Positions 1 through 9,517 are shown, counted from the first letter of the stretch. The stretch is DNA of 64,000 nucleotides from Streptococcus sp. 263_SSPC (GCF_001071995.1 NZ_JVNU01000049.1:1-64000), one strand, 5' to 3'. A program made the numbers and translations. Notes: a model not told the origin generated them from the letters alone.

Positions 1-1538
<1,538 letters not shown>

Positions 1539-1712
1539 AATTTGAATTTTCATGAGCTTTGAAAAGCTCATTTTAATTACTGACTTATTGTATCTCTTTA
1601 AGAGATAAGAAATTGTTGTTTCTTCATTAAAAATAATGAAGTCCCTACACATTTGGTTCGTCTTCTTTGTTCAGTTTTCAAAGGTCAATCGTTGTTTTGC
1701 AACAACTCCTAT

Positions 1713-1741
1713 ATATTAGCATAATATAGGTCTTTCGTCAA
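1713..1741 (-). promoter_or_regulatory. Ribosomal RNA operon promoter
   Basis: On the minus strand a -35 TTGACG (1736-1741) is followed after exactly 17 bp by a -10 TAATAT (1713-1718). It points at the 16S gene, with a leader of roughly 170 nt. Further upstream is an A/T-rich stretch, which could be an UP element, and a 12-bp perfect palindrome GCGAACGTTCGC at 1789-1800. The rest of 1539-1991 holds this leader and the terminator of the neighbouring gene, with no convincing gene. Confidence 0.75.
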
Positions 1742-1924
1742 ACGATTACGTCTGCTGTTTTCAAAACTTTTTTGAAAATGTTTTAAAAGCGAACGTTCGC
1801 TTCACAGTGATATTAATTTATCATAACTGATAGGCAATTTCAACTAAAATGACGCTATTTTTAGTAAGAATTTTTTATGAAAAAACTTCAAATAAAATGT
1901 TTGCAGAAATGCTTTTTCAAACAT

Positions 1925-1962
1925 AAAAGAAGACCTCGGCAAACTCACCAAAGTCTTCTTTT
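1925..1962 (-). terminator. Terminator after the regulator-small ORF pair
   Basis: The arms AAAAGAAGAC (1925-1934) and GTCTTCTTTT (1953-1962) form an inverted repeat with A/T tails on both sides. It sits 30 bp beyond the stop of the small gene at 1992 and probably works in both directions. Confidence 0.7.
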
Positions 1963-1991
1963 TGAATTTGTTTACTATATTATAGTAGAAA

Positions 1992-2201
1992 CTAGTTCTC
2001 GAAATCCTCGAGCCACTCTTTTTTGATGTTCTTTTCAAGGTTTTGTTGACGTTTATCTTCTTCCATTTTTGGCATCATAATAAACGCATCTCCAAAACTA
2101 TCTAAATCATACTCATCATTGACTAGTTCCTCTTTCAATGTTTCAGGAACTTCGAGTTTTTCTTTTTTAAGGAAATCTTCCTTTTTGAGACGAATAGACA
2201 T
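1992..2201 (-). CDS. Small charged hypothetical protein paired with the Rgg-like regulator
   Basis: I do not recognise this 69-residue protein. It is highly charged (many Lys and Glu), has no Cys, no signal peptide and no membrane segment. It starts with an ATG placed 2 bp after the stop of the upstream regulator gene, and a ribosome binding site (complement of CTCCTTTCG) lies inside the end of that gene, so the two are almost certainly cotranscribed and perhaps translationally coupled. A terminator follows. It may be a regulated target or partner of the regulator, but the sequence does not show which. It should not be assumed to be a pheromone, since it lacks a secretion-type hydrophobic segment. 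Confidence 0.6.
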   Translation of the reverse strand: MSIRLKKEDFLKKEKLEVPETLKEELVNDEYDLDSFGDAFIMMPKMEEDKRQQNLEKNIKKEWLEDFEN

Positions 2202-2203
2202 AT

Positions 2204-3064
2204 CTATTCTCCTTTCGCCAAACGGTCTTCAAATACTTTTATCTTTTCTAATAATACAGTATTTTTATTCAGTCTGGCAAATGCGGCAGCGTCTCTTATT
2301 AATTCTTTAACTTCTTCTTGCTCAAATTTATTTTCATAAGCATTTTCAGCTAGTAAATATTTGATTCGCGCTAAGTAGTAAGTAACATGATTTTCCCCAC
2401 AAATCGTTACCCCTCGGCGTAATAACACATCACTTGTATCATATTCCTTAATCGTCGCATAAAATGTTGCTGCGTAATATAGGACTGTTAGGACACGACA
2501 AACATCTTCTACAGATTCGATGGTATAGGAATCAATTTGGTGAATAGCTTTTTCAAAGAAGTATTCTGCCTTATCATAATCGGCTTGATTCATATAAATA
2601 AGTCCAATTCCGGTATATGCTAAAAAGATATACTTATTATCTACGTCTGAATGATCCGCTAATAATTGATTAAAATAGAAGAAACTATCTGCATCATCTT
2701 TGTTCATTAAGGTTTGTGTGAAACCTTTTAAGTATAAATATCGCCACTCTTGTTGAGTTGTCAGATGTGCAACATTAATACTCTTAATCAGCTCTTCTGC
2801 TTCTTCATATTCCATACTCACGATATTGAATTCTATTTTATCAAGTTTCTTATTTAACACTGAGTCTTTAATCGCTACAGATGGAAATAACTCCCCTACG
2901 TCCATTTGCAACTTTTTGCAAAGCAAGGTCAATATTTTCATTGAAGGAATTTGACCGTGATTTTCGAATCGACTCAATGTAGCTTGTGTACAAATACCCT
3001 CACTCAATTCAATTTGAGATAAACCTAGTTCTTTTCTTCGATTCACAAAAATTTGAATATCCAT
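2204..3064 (-). CDS. Rgg/PlcR-like (RRNPP-type) transcriptional regulator
   Basis: The 286-residue protein has an N-terminal XRE helix-turn-helix (about residues 5-60, with LGLSQIELSEGICTQATLSR) followed by an all-helical C-terminal region of TPR-like repeats (for example around GLIYMNQADYDKAEYFFEKA). That architecture and length are typical of peptide-responsive regulators of the Rgg/PlcR group, which bind short secreted peptides in the TPR part and DNA with the HTH. No pheromone gene is evident beside it, so whether it uses a peptide is inference. A promoter lies at 3112-3140 and a small cotranscribed gene follows. Function and targets are unknown. Confidence 0.85.
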   Translation of the reverse strand: MDIQIFVNRRKELGLSQIELSEGICTQATLSRFENHGQIPSMKILTLLCKKLQMDVGELFPSVAIKDSVLNKKLDKIEFNIVSMEYEEAEELIKSINVAHLTTQQEWRYLYLKGFTQTLMNKDDADSFFYFNQLLADHSDVDNKYIFLAYTGIGLIYMNQADYDKAEYFFEKAIHQIDSYTIESVEDVCRVLTVLYYAATFYATIKEYDTSDVLLRRGVTICGENHVTYYLARIKYLLAENAYENKFEQEEVKELIRDAAAFARLNKNTVLLEKIKVFEDRLAKGE

Positions 3065-3111
3065 AAATATCTCCTTTCTTTTATTTAATATATGTTCCCT
3101 ATATCAAATTT

Positions 3112-3140
3112 ATTATACCTTTATTTATCAATATATCCAA
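3112..3140 (-). promoter_or_regulatory. Promoter of the Rgg-like regulator
   Basis: On the minus strand a -35 TTGGAT (3135-3140) and a -10 TATAAT (3112-3117) are separated by 17 bp, about 48 bp upstream of the start codon. The rest of 3065-3332 is very A/T rich, and I see no gene in it that I can support. Confidence 0.6.
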
Positions 3141-3333
3141 AGGAAAAACTTCATTTTGGTAGAGTTTTGTGGGATTTTTTCTTTTTTTCTGAATGAAAAT
3201 GACGATTATATATTATTTTATATAAGTGTTTTTTATAATTTTGAAAGTTATTTTCATTACAAATAATTTCATAAAAATGCTTGATATAATAATCATTCTA
3301 AGCGTTATTCTTTAAAAGTCGATTTTGAAAGCA

Positions 3334-3369
3334 CAAAAAAAGCTTATGACCGAAACGGTCATAAGCTTT
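3334..3369 (-). terminator. Terminator of the rpmH-rnpA-yidC-jag operon
   Basis: A perfect 14-bp stem (arms 3339-3352 and 3356-3369, AAAGCTTATGACCG and its complement) with a 3-nt loop is followed on the minus strand by a run of T. It lies just after the jag stop codon. Confidence 0.9.
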
Positions 3370-3376
3370 CATTTTT

Positions 3377-4177
3377 CTATTCTGCGATTTCGACAACTAG
3401 GTAACGATGTGGTTCTTTACCTTCTGAGTGAGTTGAAATGCGTTTGTTTTTACTTAACGCAGCGTGAATTTGTTTTCTTTCATACGCTGGAAGTGGTTCT
3501 AAGTAAACAGGTTGTTTTGTTTTTAATACTTTACGAGCAGTTCTTTCCGCAATTTGTTGTAGTGTTTCACTACGACGTGCACGGTAGTCACCAACATCGA
3601 CTTGAACTGAAATACGTCCTTTGATGAAGCGGTGTACAGATACTTGCGCAAGTACTTGTAAAGCATTCAAGATTTTACCGTGTTTTCCGATTAAAAGACC
3701 TTGTTTGTCTGTGTCGAATACGAAAGTCATGCGGTCACGACGTGCTTCAACTGTTACTGTTGCTTCAGCGCCGTATGTTTTAGCGATGCCTTCTAAGTAT
3801 TCTTTTGTCACACGAGCAGCTTCTTCTAATTGATCTACAGTTTCTTCGTAGTCTGCTTCTCCTACTTCTTCGTCTTCGAAATCATCATCTTCGAAGTCTT
3901 CTTCAGGAACTTCCACAGTTTCTACTGTTTCGACAGTTGTTTCTTCCACTGCTTCAACAGCAGGTTCCACAACTTCTTCTACTGCTTCTTCGCTAACCAT
4001 TGTAGCAACTGGTGTTAATTCCACTTCAGCATTTTTTTGACCGAAGCCAAACAATCCTTTTTTACCTTCAGAAATGACTTCCACAAACACTTGGTCTTGC
4101 GGTAATCCTAACTGACGTAATCCTTTTTGGATTGCTTTTTCTACTGAAACGTCACTTACTTTAATTGTATTTGTCAT
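3377..4177 (-). CDS. jag: RNA-binding protein Jag/KhpB
   Basis: At 266 residues it shows the three parts of Jag: an N-terminal Jag-N domain (about 1-55), a long acidic linker (about 56-120, rich in Glu, Val and Thr), then a KH domain (about 125-200, with GLLIGKHGKILNALQ as its GxxG loop) and an R3H domain near the C-terminus (around RKQIHAALS and STHSEGKEPHRYLVV). Jag/KhpB binds RNA, acts with KhpA in streptococci and affects cell elongation and division. The gene follows yidC in the usual order and ends at a strong terminator. The acidic linker is unusually repetitive in composition. Confidence 0.95.
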   Translation of the reverse strand: MTNTIKVSDVSVEKAIQKGLRQLGLPQDQVFVEVISEGKKGLFGFGQKNAEVELTPVATMVSEEAVEEVVEPAVEAVEETTVETVETVEVPEEDFEDDDFEDEEVGEADYEETVDQLEEAARVTKEYLEGIAKTYGAEATVTVEARRDRMTFVFDTDKQGLLIGKHGKILNALQVLAQVSVHRFIKGRISVQVDVGDYRARRSETLQQIAERTARKVLKTKQPVYLEPLPAYERKQIHAALSKNKRISTHSEGKEPHRYLVVEIAE

Positions 4178-4253
4178 CGTAAACTCTCCTACTCTATAAA
4201 AATCATTGTTATTATCTCATGATTGAGACATTTCAACAAGAGCTCTATAAGAA

Positions 4254-5066
4254 TTATTTTCCGTGTCTTCTTTTCGCTTTTTCGAGCGCTCTTGCACGGC
4301 GTTTTTTCTCAGCGGCAATCGCTTTTTGCTCTTCTTGGAATTTAAATGGATTATTTAATAGTAATGTTTGGCCTACCATAAATACGTTTCCGACTACCCA
4401 GTAGAGTGATAACGCACTTGATAACCCAAGAGACATAAATAGGATCATTGCTGGCATGACATACATCATAACTTTACCAGCGCCACCAGTATCTTGCATT
4501 TTCATTGATAACCATGTTGTGATGTACGTAGTTAATGCTGCTAAGACTGGTAAGATGAAATATGGGTCTGGTTGGTCTAATTGGAACCATAAGAAATGAC
4601 CTGTTTTCAATACGTCTGTACGGCTGATTGCTTGATACAATGCCATCATGACTGGCAATTGAATTAATAATGGTAAACATCCAGCATATTGGTTGATACC
4701 TTCACGCTCATATAAAGCGTTCATTTCAGCTTGAAGCATTTCTTGTGTTGCACGGTCGCGTGCTGAATACTTCTCACGTAAAGCTTTAATTTCTGGTTGA
4801 AGAATCGCTTGTTTACGCGTGCTTTGGTATTGGAAGTGCATTAAAGGAACCATAATTAAACGAGTAATAATCGTAAAGACGATAATCCCTAAACCGTAAC
4901 TTCCACCTAATAGGTTTGATAACCAGATGATAAATTGAGATAAATTATATAGAACAATTCGATCCCAGAATCCTGTACTAGACTCCGTAATTGGAGAAGT
5001 TCCACAGGCCGCTAAAAATAAAGTTAAAACTGCTAATGATAAAATCAATTGGCTTTTTTTCTTCAC
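4254..5066 (-). CDS. yidC: Membrane protein insertase YidC (lipoprotein form, GTG start)
   Basis: YidC inserts and folds inner membrane proteins with or without SecYEG. The N-terminus reads VKKKSQLILSLAVLTLFLAAC, a lipoprotein signal with a LAAC lipobox, followed by five predicted membrane segments and a basic C-terminal tail, as in Gram-positive YidC1/SpoIIIJ. I choose a GTG at 5064-5066 because AAAAGGTGG (complement of 5076-5084) sits 9 bp before it. The upstream ATG at 5102 would add 12 residues ahead of the signal peptide and has no visible ribosome binding site. It is the third gene of the rpmH-rnpA-yidC-jag operon, about 60 bp after rnpA. Confidence 0.93.
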   Translation of the reverse strand: MKKKSQLILSLAVLTLFLAACGTSPITESSTGFWDRIVLYNLSQFIIWLSNLLGGSYGLGIIVFTIITRLIMVPLMHFQYQSTRKQAILQPEIKALREKYSARDRATQEMLQAEMNALYEREGINQYAGCLPLLIQLPVMMALYQAISRTDVLKTGHFLWFQLDQPDPYFILPVLAALTTYITTWLSMKMQDTGGAGKVMMYVMPAMILFMSLGLSSALSLYWVVGNVFMVGQTLLLNNPFKFQEEQKAIAAEKKRRARALEKAKRRHGK

Positions 5067-5126
5067 TGAAAAGTCCCACCTTTTAGAATATTTAATTTTC
5101 AACGATTCCTACTATATATAGGAATC

Positions 5127-5471
5127 TTAATTTTTAGGTAATAATGTAGCTAATTTTAAAACATGCATCATACTGCTTTTCATTTCTTGATAAGACATTT
5201 GTACGATGGGTTGACGAGCAATGACGATAAAATCTACATCTTGCGCCAATTGGTCGTCCAGTTCCATTAAAATATGACGGATTCTTCTTTTTAGACGATT
5301 ACGCGTAACCGCATTTCCAAGTTTTTTGCTGACAGAGATTCCCACACGAAAATGGGATTGGTCTTCCTTATTATATTGATAAATAACGAATTGACGGTTC
5401 GCTGTCGATTTTCCCTTGTGGAATACTTTTTGAAATTCGCGGTCTTTCTTTACTCGAAACGATTTCTTCAT
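5127..5471 (-). CDS. rnpA: Ribonuclease P protein component
   Basis: This 114-residue basic protein is the protein subunit of RNase P, which binds the catalytic RNA and helps it cut the 5' leader from pre-tRNAs. The family signature is clear: [14 protein letters not shown] near the N-terminus and [18 protein letters not shown] at about residues 50-67, the conserved RNR loop. It lies between rpmH and yidC in the standard order and uses an ATG start. The RNase P RNA gene itself is not in this window. Confidence 0.97.
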   Translation of the reverse strand: MKKSFRVKKDREFQKVFHKGKSTANRQFVIYQYNKEDQSHFRVGISVSKKLGNAVTRNRLKRRIRHILMELDDQLAQDVDFIVIARQPIVQMSYQEMKSSMMHVLKLATLLPKN

Positions 5472-5537
5472 CTACTTGAATCTCTCCAGTCACTCAAATG
5501 GTTTTTAAAAAAAAAGACCACTGAGACGTTCAGTGAT

Positions 5538-5672
5538 CTAAGCTGCTAAAACTTTTCTACCTTTACGGCGTCTGCTTGCTAATACTCTACGGCCATTTTT
5601 TGTGCTCATACGTTTACGGAATCCGTGAACTTTTTGACGTTTGCGTTTGCTTGGTTGATATGTTCTTTTCAT
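5538..5672 (-). CDS. rpmH: 50S ribosomal protein L34
   Basis: A 44-residue, very basic protein that starts [20 protein letters not shown] and ends in [11 protein letters not shown], which is the invariant L34 sequence. It is the first gene of the operon. The start codon is preceded by AGGAGGT (complement of 5681-5687) at 8 bp. A consensus promoter lies about 60 bp upstream. L34 sits in domain III of 23S rRNA in the large subunit. Confidence 0.98.
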   Translation of the reverse strand: MKRTYQPSKRKRQKVHGFRKRMSTKNGRRVLASRRRKGRKVLAA

Positions 5673-5728
5673 TCGTGTGCACCTCCTACTGTAAATGAAA
5701 TATCTAGTCTCCCTAGACAGTCTAGTAC

Positions 5729-5757
5729 ATTATAAATATAAAATGTTTACTTGTCAA
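5729..5757 (-). promoter_or_regulatory. Consensus promoter of the rpmH operon
   Basis: On the minus strand TTGACA (5752-5757), a 17-bp spacer and TATAAT (5729-5734) form a perfect sigma-A promoter. The leader contains a small dyad (complement of the GTCTCCCTAGACAGTCTAG region, 5707-5725) that could fold into a hairpin before the rpmH ribosome binding site. Confidence 0.85.
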
Positions 5758-5866
5758 TATAAACTATCTAATCACTAAATTACTGAAGTATCATAACATA
5801 ATCAGACTAAAAATTTCTACAAATAACTGTCTATTTTGTTCTATTTTTTTAATTATTCACATCGAT

Positions 5867-6137
5867 GGTGGATAGTTTTTTTGCATAAAAGACGATTTCC
5901 ACAGACTTATAAACAATTTATCCACAAAATAACAATCTGTTTACAAAAATTATGCACAATGGTGGATAACTCTATTAAATTCCTTTTATATCAACTTTCT
6001 TCATTGTTTATAACTGCTAATTTTATGTGCATATCTCTGTGAATATCCACTTTATTCTTCGATTTATCCACCGTTTTGTGGATAAAGTTATCAAAAATAA
6101 TCTTTTTTTGTGATTTTATCAATCCTATTGTGGAAAA
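5867..6137. other. oriC: oriC, upstream DnaA-box cluster
   Basis: The rpmH-dnaA intergenic region holds DnaA boxes in both orientations. Perfect TTATCCACA boxes are at 5918-5926 and 6077-6085 (the second on the complementary strand). One-mismatch boxes are at 5961-5969 (GGTGGATAA), 6064-6072 (TTATCCACC), 5950-5958 (TTATGCACA) and 6129-6137 (TGTGGAAAA). Weaker matches lie near 5867-5876 and 5895-5903. This is the standard place for the incA/B-like part of a Firmicute origin. The remainder of 5758-5866 is A/T-rich spacer with no gene seen. Confidence 0.9.
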
Positions 6138-6159
6138 CTTTTTGGAAAGATGGTACACT
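6131..6159 (+). promoter_or_regulatory. Candidate dnaA promoter overlapping a DnaA box
   Basis: A -10 TACACT (6154-6159) lies 17 bp after TGGAAA (6131-6136), and that -35 is inside the DnaA box TGTGGAAAA (6129-6137). DnaA bound here would block the promoter, which fits the known autoregulation of dnaA. The -35 match is only moderate. Confidence 0.5.
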
Positions 6160-6204
6160 GTTAAATGGATTAGAATCTTGAAAACGATATAAGGAGGTGC
6201 ATTT

Positions 6205-7563
6205 ATGAATTCCATCCAAGAATTTTGGAAACTATTATTAGAACACTTTGAAAAAACAAATTCCGAATTTACCTTTAATCACTGGATTAAACCAGCTGAA
6301 CCGATTCGAATTGAACAAAATATTCTCTATATTAAAGTGCCTTCTAAGACATTTGCGAGATATTGGCAAGATAACCTCATCAGAGACATTATGGAAATTG
6401 GATATGATTACTTTAGACAATCTTTTGAACCACGTTTTATCGATTCAGAAGATGAAGGTCCAGTAAATACTCCATTCCACCAAGGAATCGAAGAAATTCA
6501 ACCAAATATTCCTGAAACTCCTACAATGGTTGCCATCGAGGAAGACTCGCATTTGAATCCTAAATATACATTTGAAACTTTCATTATTGGGAAAGGAAAT
6601 CAAATGGCCACGGCTGCCGCGCATTACGTTGCGGATAATCCTGGTAATACCTACAACCCTCTTTTCTTCTATGGAGGTGTAGGACTTGGAAAAACTCATT
6701 TAATGCAAGCGATTGGGAATAAATATAAGAAGAGCCATCCAAACGCACGTGTCAAATACGTGACGAGTGAAGAGTTTATGAATGAAATGATCGCTTCGAT
6801 TGGATCAAAAACACCGCAAGAATTCCGCAATCGTTACCGTAATGTGGATATCTTATTGGTCGATGATATTCAATTCTTAGCGAAAAAAGAAGCGACTCAA
6901 GAAGAGTTCTTCCATACATTTAATGCGCTTTTCAATAACCAAAAACAAATCGTATTAACGAGTGACCGTCAACCAACGGAAATTAAAGAATTACAAGAAC
7001 GTCTCGTATCTCGTTTCGTATCTGGTTTATCCGTAGATATTACGCCACCAGACTTAGAAACGCGTATTGCGATCCTGCAAAATAAAGCCACTTCTCTTGG
7101 TTTCAATATTCCAATTGAAGTATTGAGTTATGTCGCAGGTCATATTCAATCAAACGTCCGTGAATTAGAAGGAGCTCTTATGCGTCTTCAAGCATACTCA
7201 GTGATGGTCGGACAAGATATTTCGACAGACTTAGCTGCAGAAGCGTTGCAATCGTTCCTTCCTGGAGGCGATGAGAAGCTTCTTACAGTTCATGATATCC
7301 AAAGCGCCGTTGCGAAATACTATAATATTACAGTAGAAGATATTAAAGGAAAGAAAAGAACGAAGACGATGGTTCAACCGCGTCAAATCGCGATGTATCT
7401 TTCTCGTGAATTAACACGTGTTTCTCTTCAAAAGATTGGTGCTGATTTTGGTCGTGACCACTCAACGGTTATTCACGCCTATGAAAAAATTAGCCAAGAA
7501 GCTAAAGATGATCCAGAAACGATTCGCGTGATTAATGAAATCAAGCATTCGCTCGGTTATTAA
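6205..7563 (+). CDS. dnaA: Chromosomal replication initiator protein DnaA
   Basis: DnaA binds DnaA boxes at oriC and opens the DNA for helicase loading. The 452-residue protein has domain I at the N-terminus (IQEFWKLLLEHFEKTNSEF), a short domain II linker, the AAA+ domain with Walker A GGVGLGKTHLMQ and Walker B ILLVDDIQF, and C-terminal domain IV with GRDHSTVIHAYEKI, the box-binding signature. An AAGGAGGTG ribosome binding site precedes the ATG. DnaA-box clusters flank it on both sides, so the replication origin is here. The gene marks the switch from mainly leftward to mainly rightward transcription. Confidence 0.99.
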   Translation: MNSIQEFWKLLLEHFEKTNSEFTFNHWIKPAEPIRIEQNILYIKVPSKTFARYWQDNLIRDIMEIGYDYFRQSFEPRFIDSEDEGPVNTPFHQGIEEIQPNIPETPTMVAIEEDSHLNPKYTFETFIIGKGNQMATAAAHYVADNPGNTYNPLFFYGGVGLGKTHLMQAIGNKYKKSHPNARVKYVTSEEFMNEMIASIGSKTPQEFRNRYRNVDILLVDDIQFLAKKEATQEEFFHTFNALFNNQKQIVLTSDRQPTEIKELQERLVSRFVSGLSVDITPPDLETRIAILQNKATSLGFNIPIEVLSYVAGHIQSNVRELEGALMRLQAYSVMVGQDISTDLAAEALQSFLPGGDEKLLTVHDIQSAVAKYYNITVEDIKGKKRTKTMVQPRQIAMYLSRELTRVSLQKIGADFGRDHSTVIHAYEKISQEAKDDPETIRVINEIKHSLGY

Positions 7564-7565
7564 GC

Positions 7566-7715
7566 TGTGGATAAGTGCCATAAAACGGTGGAGTTTTCCA
7601 CAATGGTTATCCACAATTGAAAATGGTCTCTGTTATAAGGAAAATGGACTTTTCCACAATATACACAGGCCCTACTACTATTACTATTTTATTAATAAAT
7701 AAATTAAATATAAAA
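7566..7715. other. oriC: oriC, downstream part with DnaA boxes, DnaA-trios and unwinding region
   Basis: The dnaA-dnaN gap starts with perfect DnaA boxes at 7566-7574 (TGTGGATAA) and 7607-7615 (TTATCCACA), plus TTTTCCACA at 7594-7602 and 7650-7658. After a short GC block (GGCCC, 7668-7672) comes CTACTACTATTACTA (7672-7686), a series of trinucleotides like the DnaA-trio track of Bacillus subtilis. A nearly pure A/T stretch to about 7715 follows. Boxes, GC block, trios and AT-rich DNA in this order are what is expected of the bacterial origin unwinding element, so strand opening most likely begins here. Confidence 0.88.
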
Positions 7716-7737
7716 GCACACCCAAAAGGAGGCAGTT

Positions 7738-8895
7738 ATGAAATTTTCAGTAAACAGACAAGGGTTCTTAAAAAATCTTGTAGATGTGCAACGTGCAATT
7801 CCATCAAAAACAACAATTCCGATTTTGACAGGGATTAAATTAGTTGCAAGTGAAGAAGGATTAACATTAACAGGTAGTGATTCCGAAGTTTCTATCGAAG
7901 TATTCTTACCAATCGAAGACGAAGAATTACAATTAACAGTCCAAGAACCAGGTAGCATCGTTCTTCCTGCTCGTTTCTTTGGAGAAATCGTTAAAAAATT
8001 ACCTTTAAATGTATTCACACTTGAAACAAACGATCAATTACAAGCAACAATTACAGCAGGTAATGCATCATTTACATTAAATGGATTATCAGCAGTAGAT
8101 TATCCACAATTACCAGAAATCGAAAAAAATCATGTCATTACAATTCCTGTTCCATTATTTAGACAAGTAATTGTACAAACAGCCGTTGCCGTTTCAACTG
8201 CAGAATCTCGTCCAATCTTAACAGGGATTCATATGGTAATTAAAGACAACCAATTAAAAGCAGTCGCAACGGACTCTCACCGTCTAAGCCAACGTATCAT
8301 TCCGCTACAAATGCCAGCTGGAAGTGATGCATTGACATTCGAGATGACTTTACCTGGTAAAACATTATTAGAATTATCTCGTATTATCGACGGATTAGAA
8401 ACAATCGATTTCGCGATTACAGATAATCAAATCTTGTTCCAAACAGAAACATTATCATTCTACTCTCGTTTATTAGAAGGAATGTACCCAGATACAGACC
8501 GTTTAATTAACGACGGAGCGAACACTTCTATTACAGTGGTTGCGAGCGAACTTGTAGCAGCTGTAGAACGTGCTTCATTAATGTCACATACGGATAAAAA
8601 CAATATCGCGACATTAACACTTTCACCGGAACGTATTCTATTAACAGGTAAATCTCCTGAAGTGGGTACGGTTGAAGAAGAAATCGCTGTGGAAAACTTC
8701 GAAGGAGCTCCACTTGAAATTTCATTCAACCCTGACTACTTAAAAGAAGCGTTGAAATTATTCGGTTCTTCAGAAGCTGTGATCAACTTCTTAGAAGCAA
8801 ACCGTCCGTTCACATTGAAACTAAAAGAAGACCACTCTGGTATTCCACATAGCTTCATTCAATTAGTGACACCTGTTCGTACATTCAACGGGTAA
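7738..8895 (+). CDS. dnaN: DNA polymerase III beta subunit (sliding clamp)
   Basis: At 385 residues it has the length and the three-domain repeat of the beta clamp, which encircles DNA and tethers DNA polymerase III and repair enzymes. Typical segments are MKFSVNRQGFLKNLVDVQRAI at the start, RPILTGIHMVI in the middle domain and the C-terminal PVRTFNG. The start follows AAGGAGG at 7 bp. It lies downstream of dnaA across the unwinding region and ends at a strong terminator. Confidence 0.98.
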   Translation: MKFSVNRQGFLKNLVDVQRAIPSKTTIPILTGIKLVASEEGLTLTGSDSEVSIEVFLPIEDEELQLTVQEPGSIVLPARFFGEIVKKLPLNVFTLETNDQLQATITAGNASFTLNGLSAVDYPQLPEIEKNHVITIPVPLFRQVIVQTAVAVSTAESRPILTGIHMVIKDNQLKAVATDSHRLSQRIIPLQMPAGSDALTFEMTLPGKTLLELSRIIDGLETIDFAITDNQILFQTETLSFYSRLLEGMYPDTDRLINDGANTSITVVASELVAAVERASLMSHTDKNNIATLTLSPERILLTGKSPEVGTVEEEIAVENFEGAPLEISFNPDYLKEALKLFGSSEAVINFLEANRPFTLKLKEDHSGIPHSFIQLVTPVRTFNG

Positions 8896-8915
8896 TCGTA
8901 AGTTATCAAACTTTC

Positions 8916-8951
8916 ACTCGAGCTTTCGTTTTGAAGGCTCGAGTTTTTTTA
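8916..8951 (+). terminator. dnaN terminator
   Basis: ACTCGAGC (8916-8923) pairs with GCTCGAGT (8937-8944), followed by seven further T residues. Confidence 0.9.
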
Positions 8952-8976
8952 TTTTTAACCCTCATCTGCTCAATTT

Positions 8977-9006
8977 CCCGAAATTCACTTATAAGTGAAT
9001 TTTGGG
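8977..9006. repeat. Long palindrome in the dnaN-yaaA gap
   Basis: AAATTCACTTA (8981-8991) and its complement to 9002 form a perfect 22-bp palindrome. CCC/GGG pairs and one G-T pair extend the stem to 8977-9006. No T-run follows, so it is not a typical terminator. It lies in a 250-bp A/T-rich gap with no gene seen, about 140 bp before the yaaA promoter. It could be an operator, a transcript 3' hairpin or a cruciform site. Confidence 0.6.
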
Positions 9007-9146
9007 CAGCACGATTTTGGGGTGATTTTTGGCCCAAAACTTTCAATTTTTGAAAAAATCCTATTAAATTTTGTTTTTCGTTTTTTTAGGCTTTTTTGTT
9101 ATTTTTGACCCAAAATTGAAATAACCCCCTAAATTTTGCAATTTCT

Positions 9147-9175
9147 TTGCGAAAAGCGTGTAAAAATTGTATAAT
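9147..9175 (+). promoter_or_regulatory. Promoter of yaaA-recF-gyrBA
   Basis: TTGCGA (9147-9152), a 17-bp spacer and a perfect TATAAT (9170-9175) stand 88 bp upstream of yaaA. Confidence 0.8.
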
Positions 9176-9262
9176 ATTGTAGAGTTATTCTACTTAAAAA
9201 TATGTGAGCATGCATGAGTTTAATGGAGTTCTCACCAATATCCATTAGAAAAGAGGAAGTTC

Positions 9263-9517
9263 ATGACAACTATCGTATCGATCTCTGATGAGTACATTAC
9301 ATTAGGGCAATTTTTAAAACATATTGACGTCATTACAACGGGCGGACAAGCAAAATGGTACCTGCAAGAATATACAGTTTTTGTAGATGGAGAGTTAGAA
9401 AATCGACGTGGTAGAAAATTATATCCGAATACACGTGTCGAAATACCTGATGAAGGTATTTTTATTGTGAAAGAAATGAAATCGGATGAAAATGATTTGA
9501 ACATACATGACGCATGA
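9263..9517 (+). CDS. yaaA: S4-domain RNA-binding protein YaaA
   Basis: This 84-residue protein consists of one S4-type RNA-binding domain: ITLGQFLKHIDVITTGGQAK and FVDGELENRRGRKLYPN are the characteristic segments. It is the small S4 protein always found between dnaN and recF in Firmicutes. Its last codons overlap recF by 4 bp (ATGA), which suggests translational coupling. Its exact RNA target is not shown by the sequence; a role in ribosome assembly is suggested for the family. Confidence 0.93.
   Translation: MTTIVSISDEYITLGQFLKHIDVITTGGQAKWYLQEYTVFVDGELENRRGRKLYPNTRVEIPDEGIFIVKEMKSDENDLNIHDA

Noticed and set aside
1789-1800. GCGAACGTTCGC as a possible LexA box
   Set aside because: The Gram-positive LexA box needs 4 bp between GAAC and GTTC; here the half-sites abut. 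It remains an unexplained palindrome upstream of the rRNA promoter.
1844-2038. 64-codon minus-strand frame
   Set aside because: It overlaps the terminator and the small gene at 1992-2201 in another frame, and its composition is that of A/T-rich noncoding DNA.
3213-3272. 19-residue peptide (MKLFVMKITFKIIKNTYIK) upstream of the Rgg-like gene as a pheromone
   Set aside because: It has no ribosome binding site, no typical hydrophobic secretion core and lies upstream of the regulator's promoter in very A/T-rich DNA.
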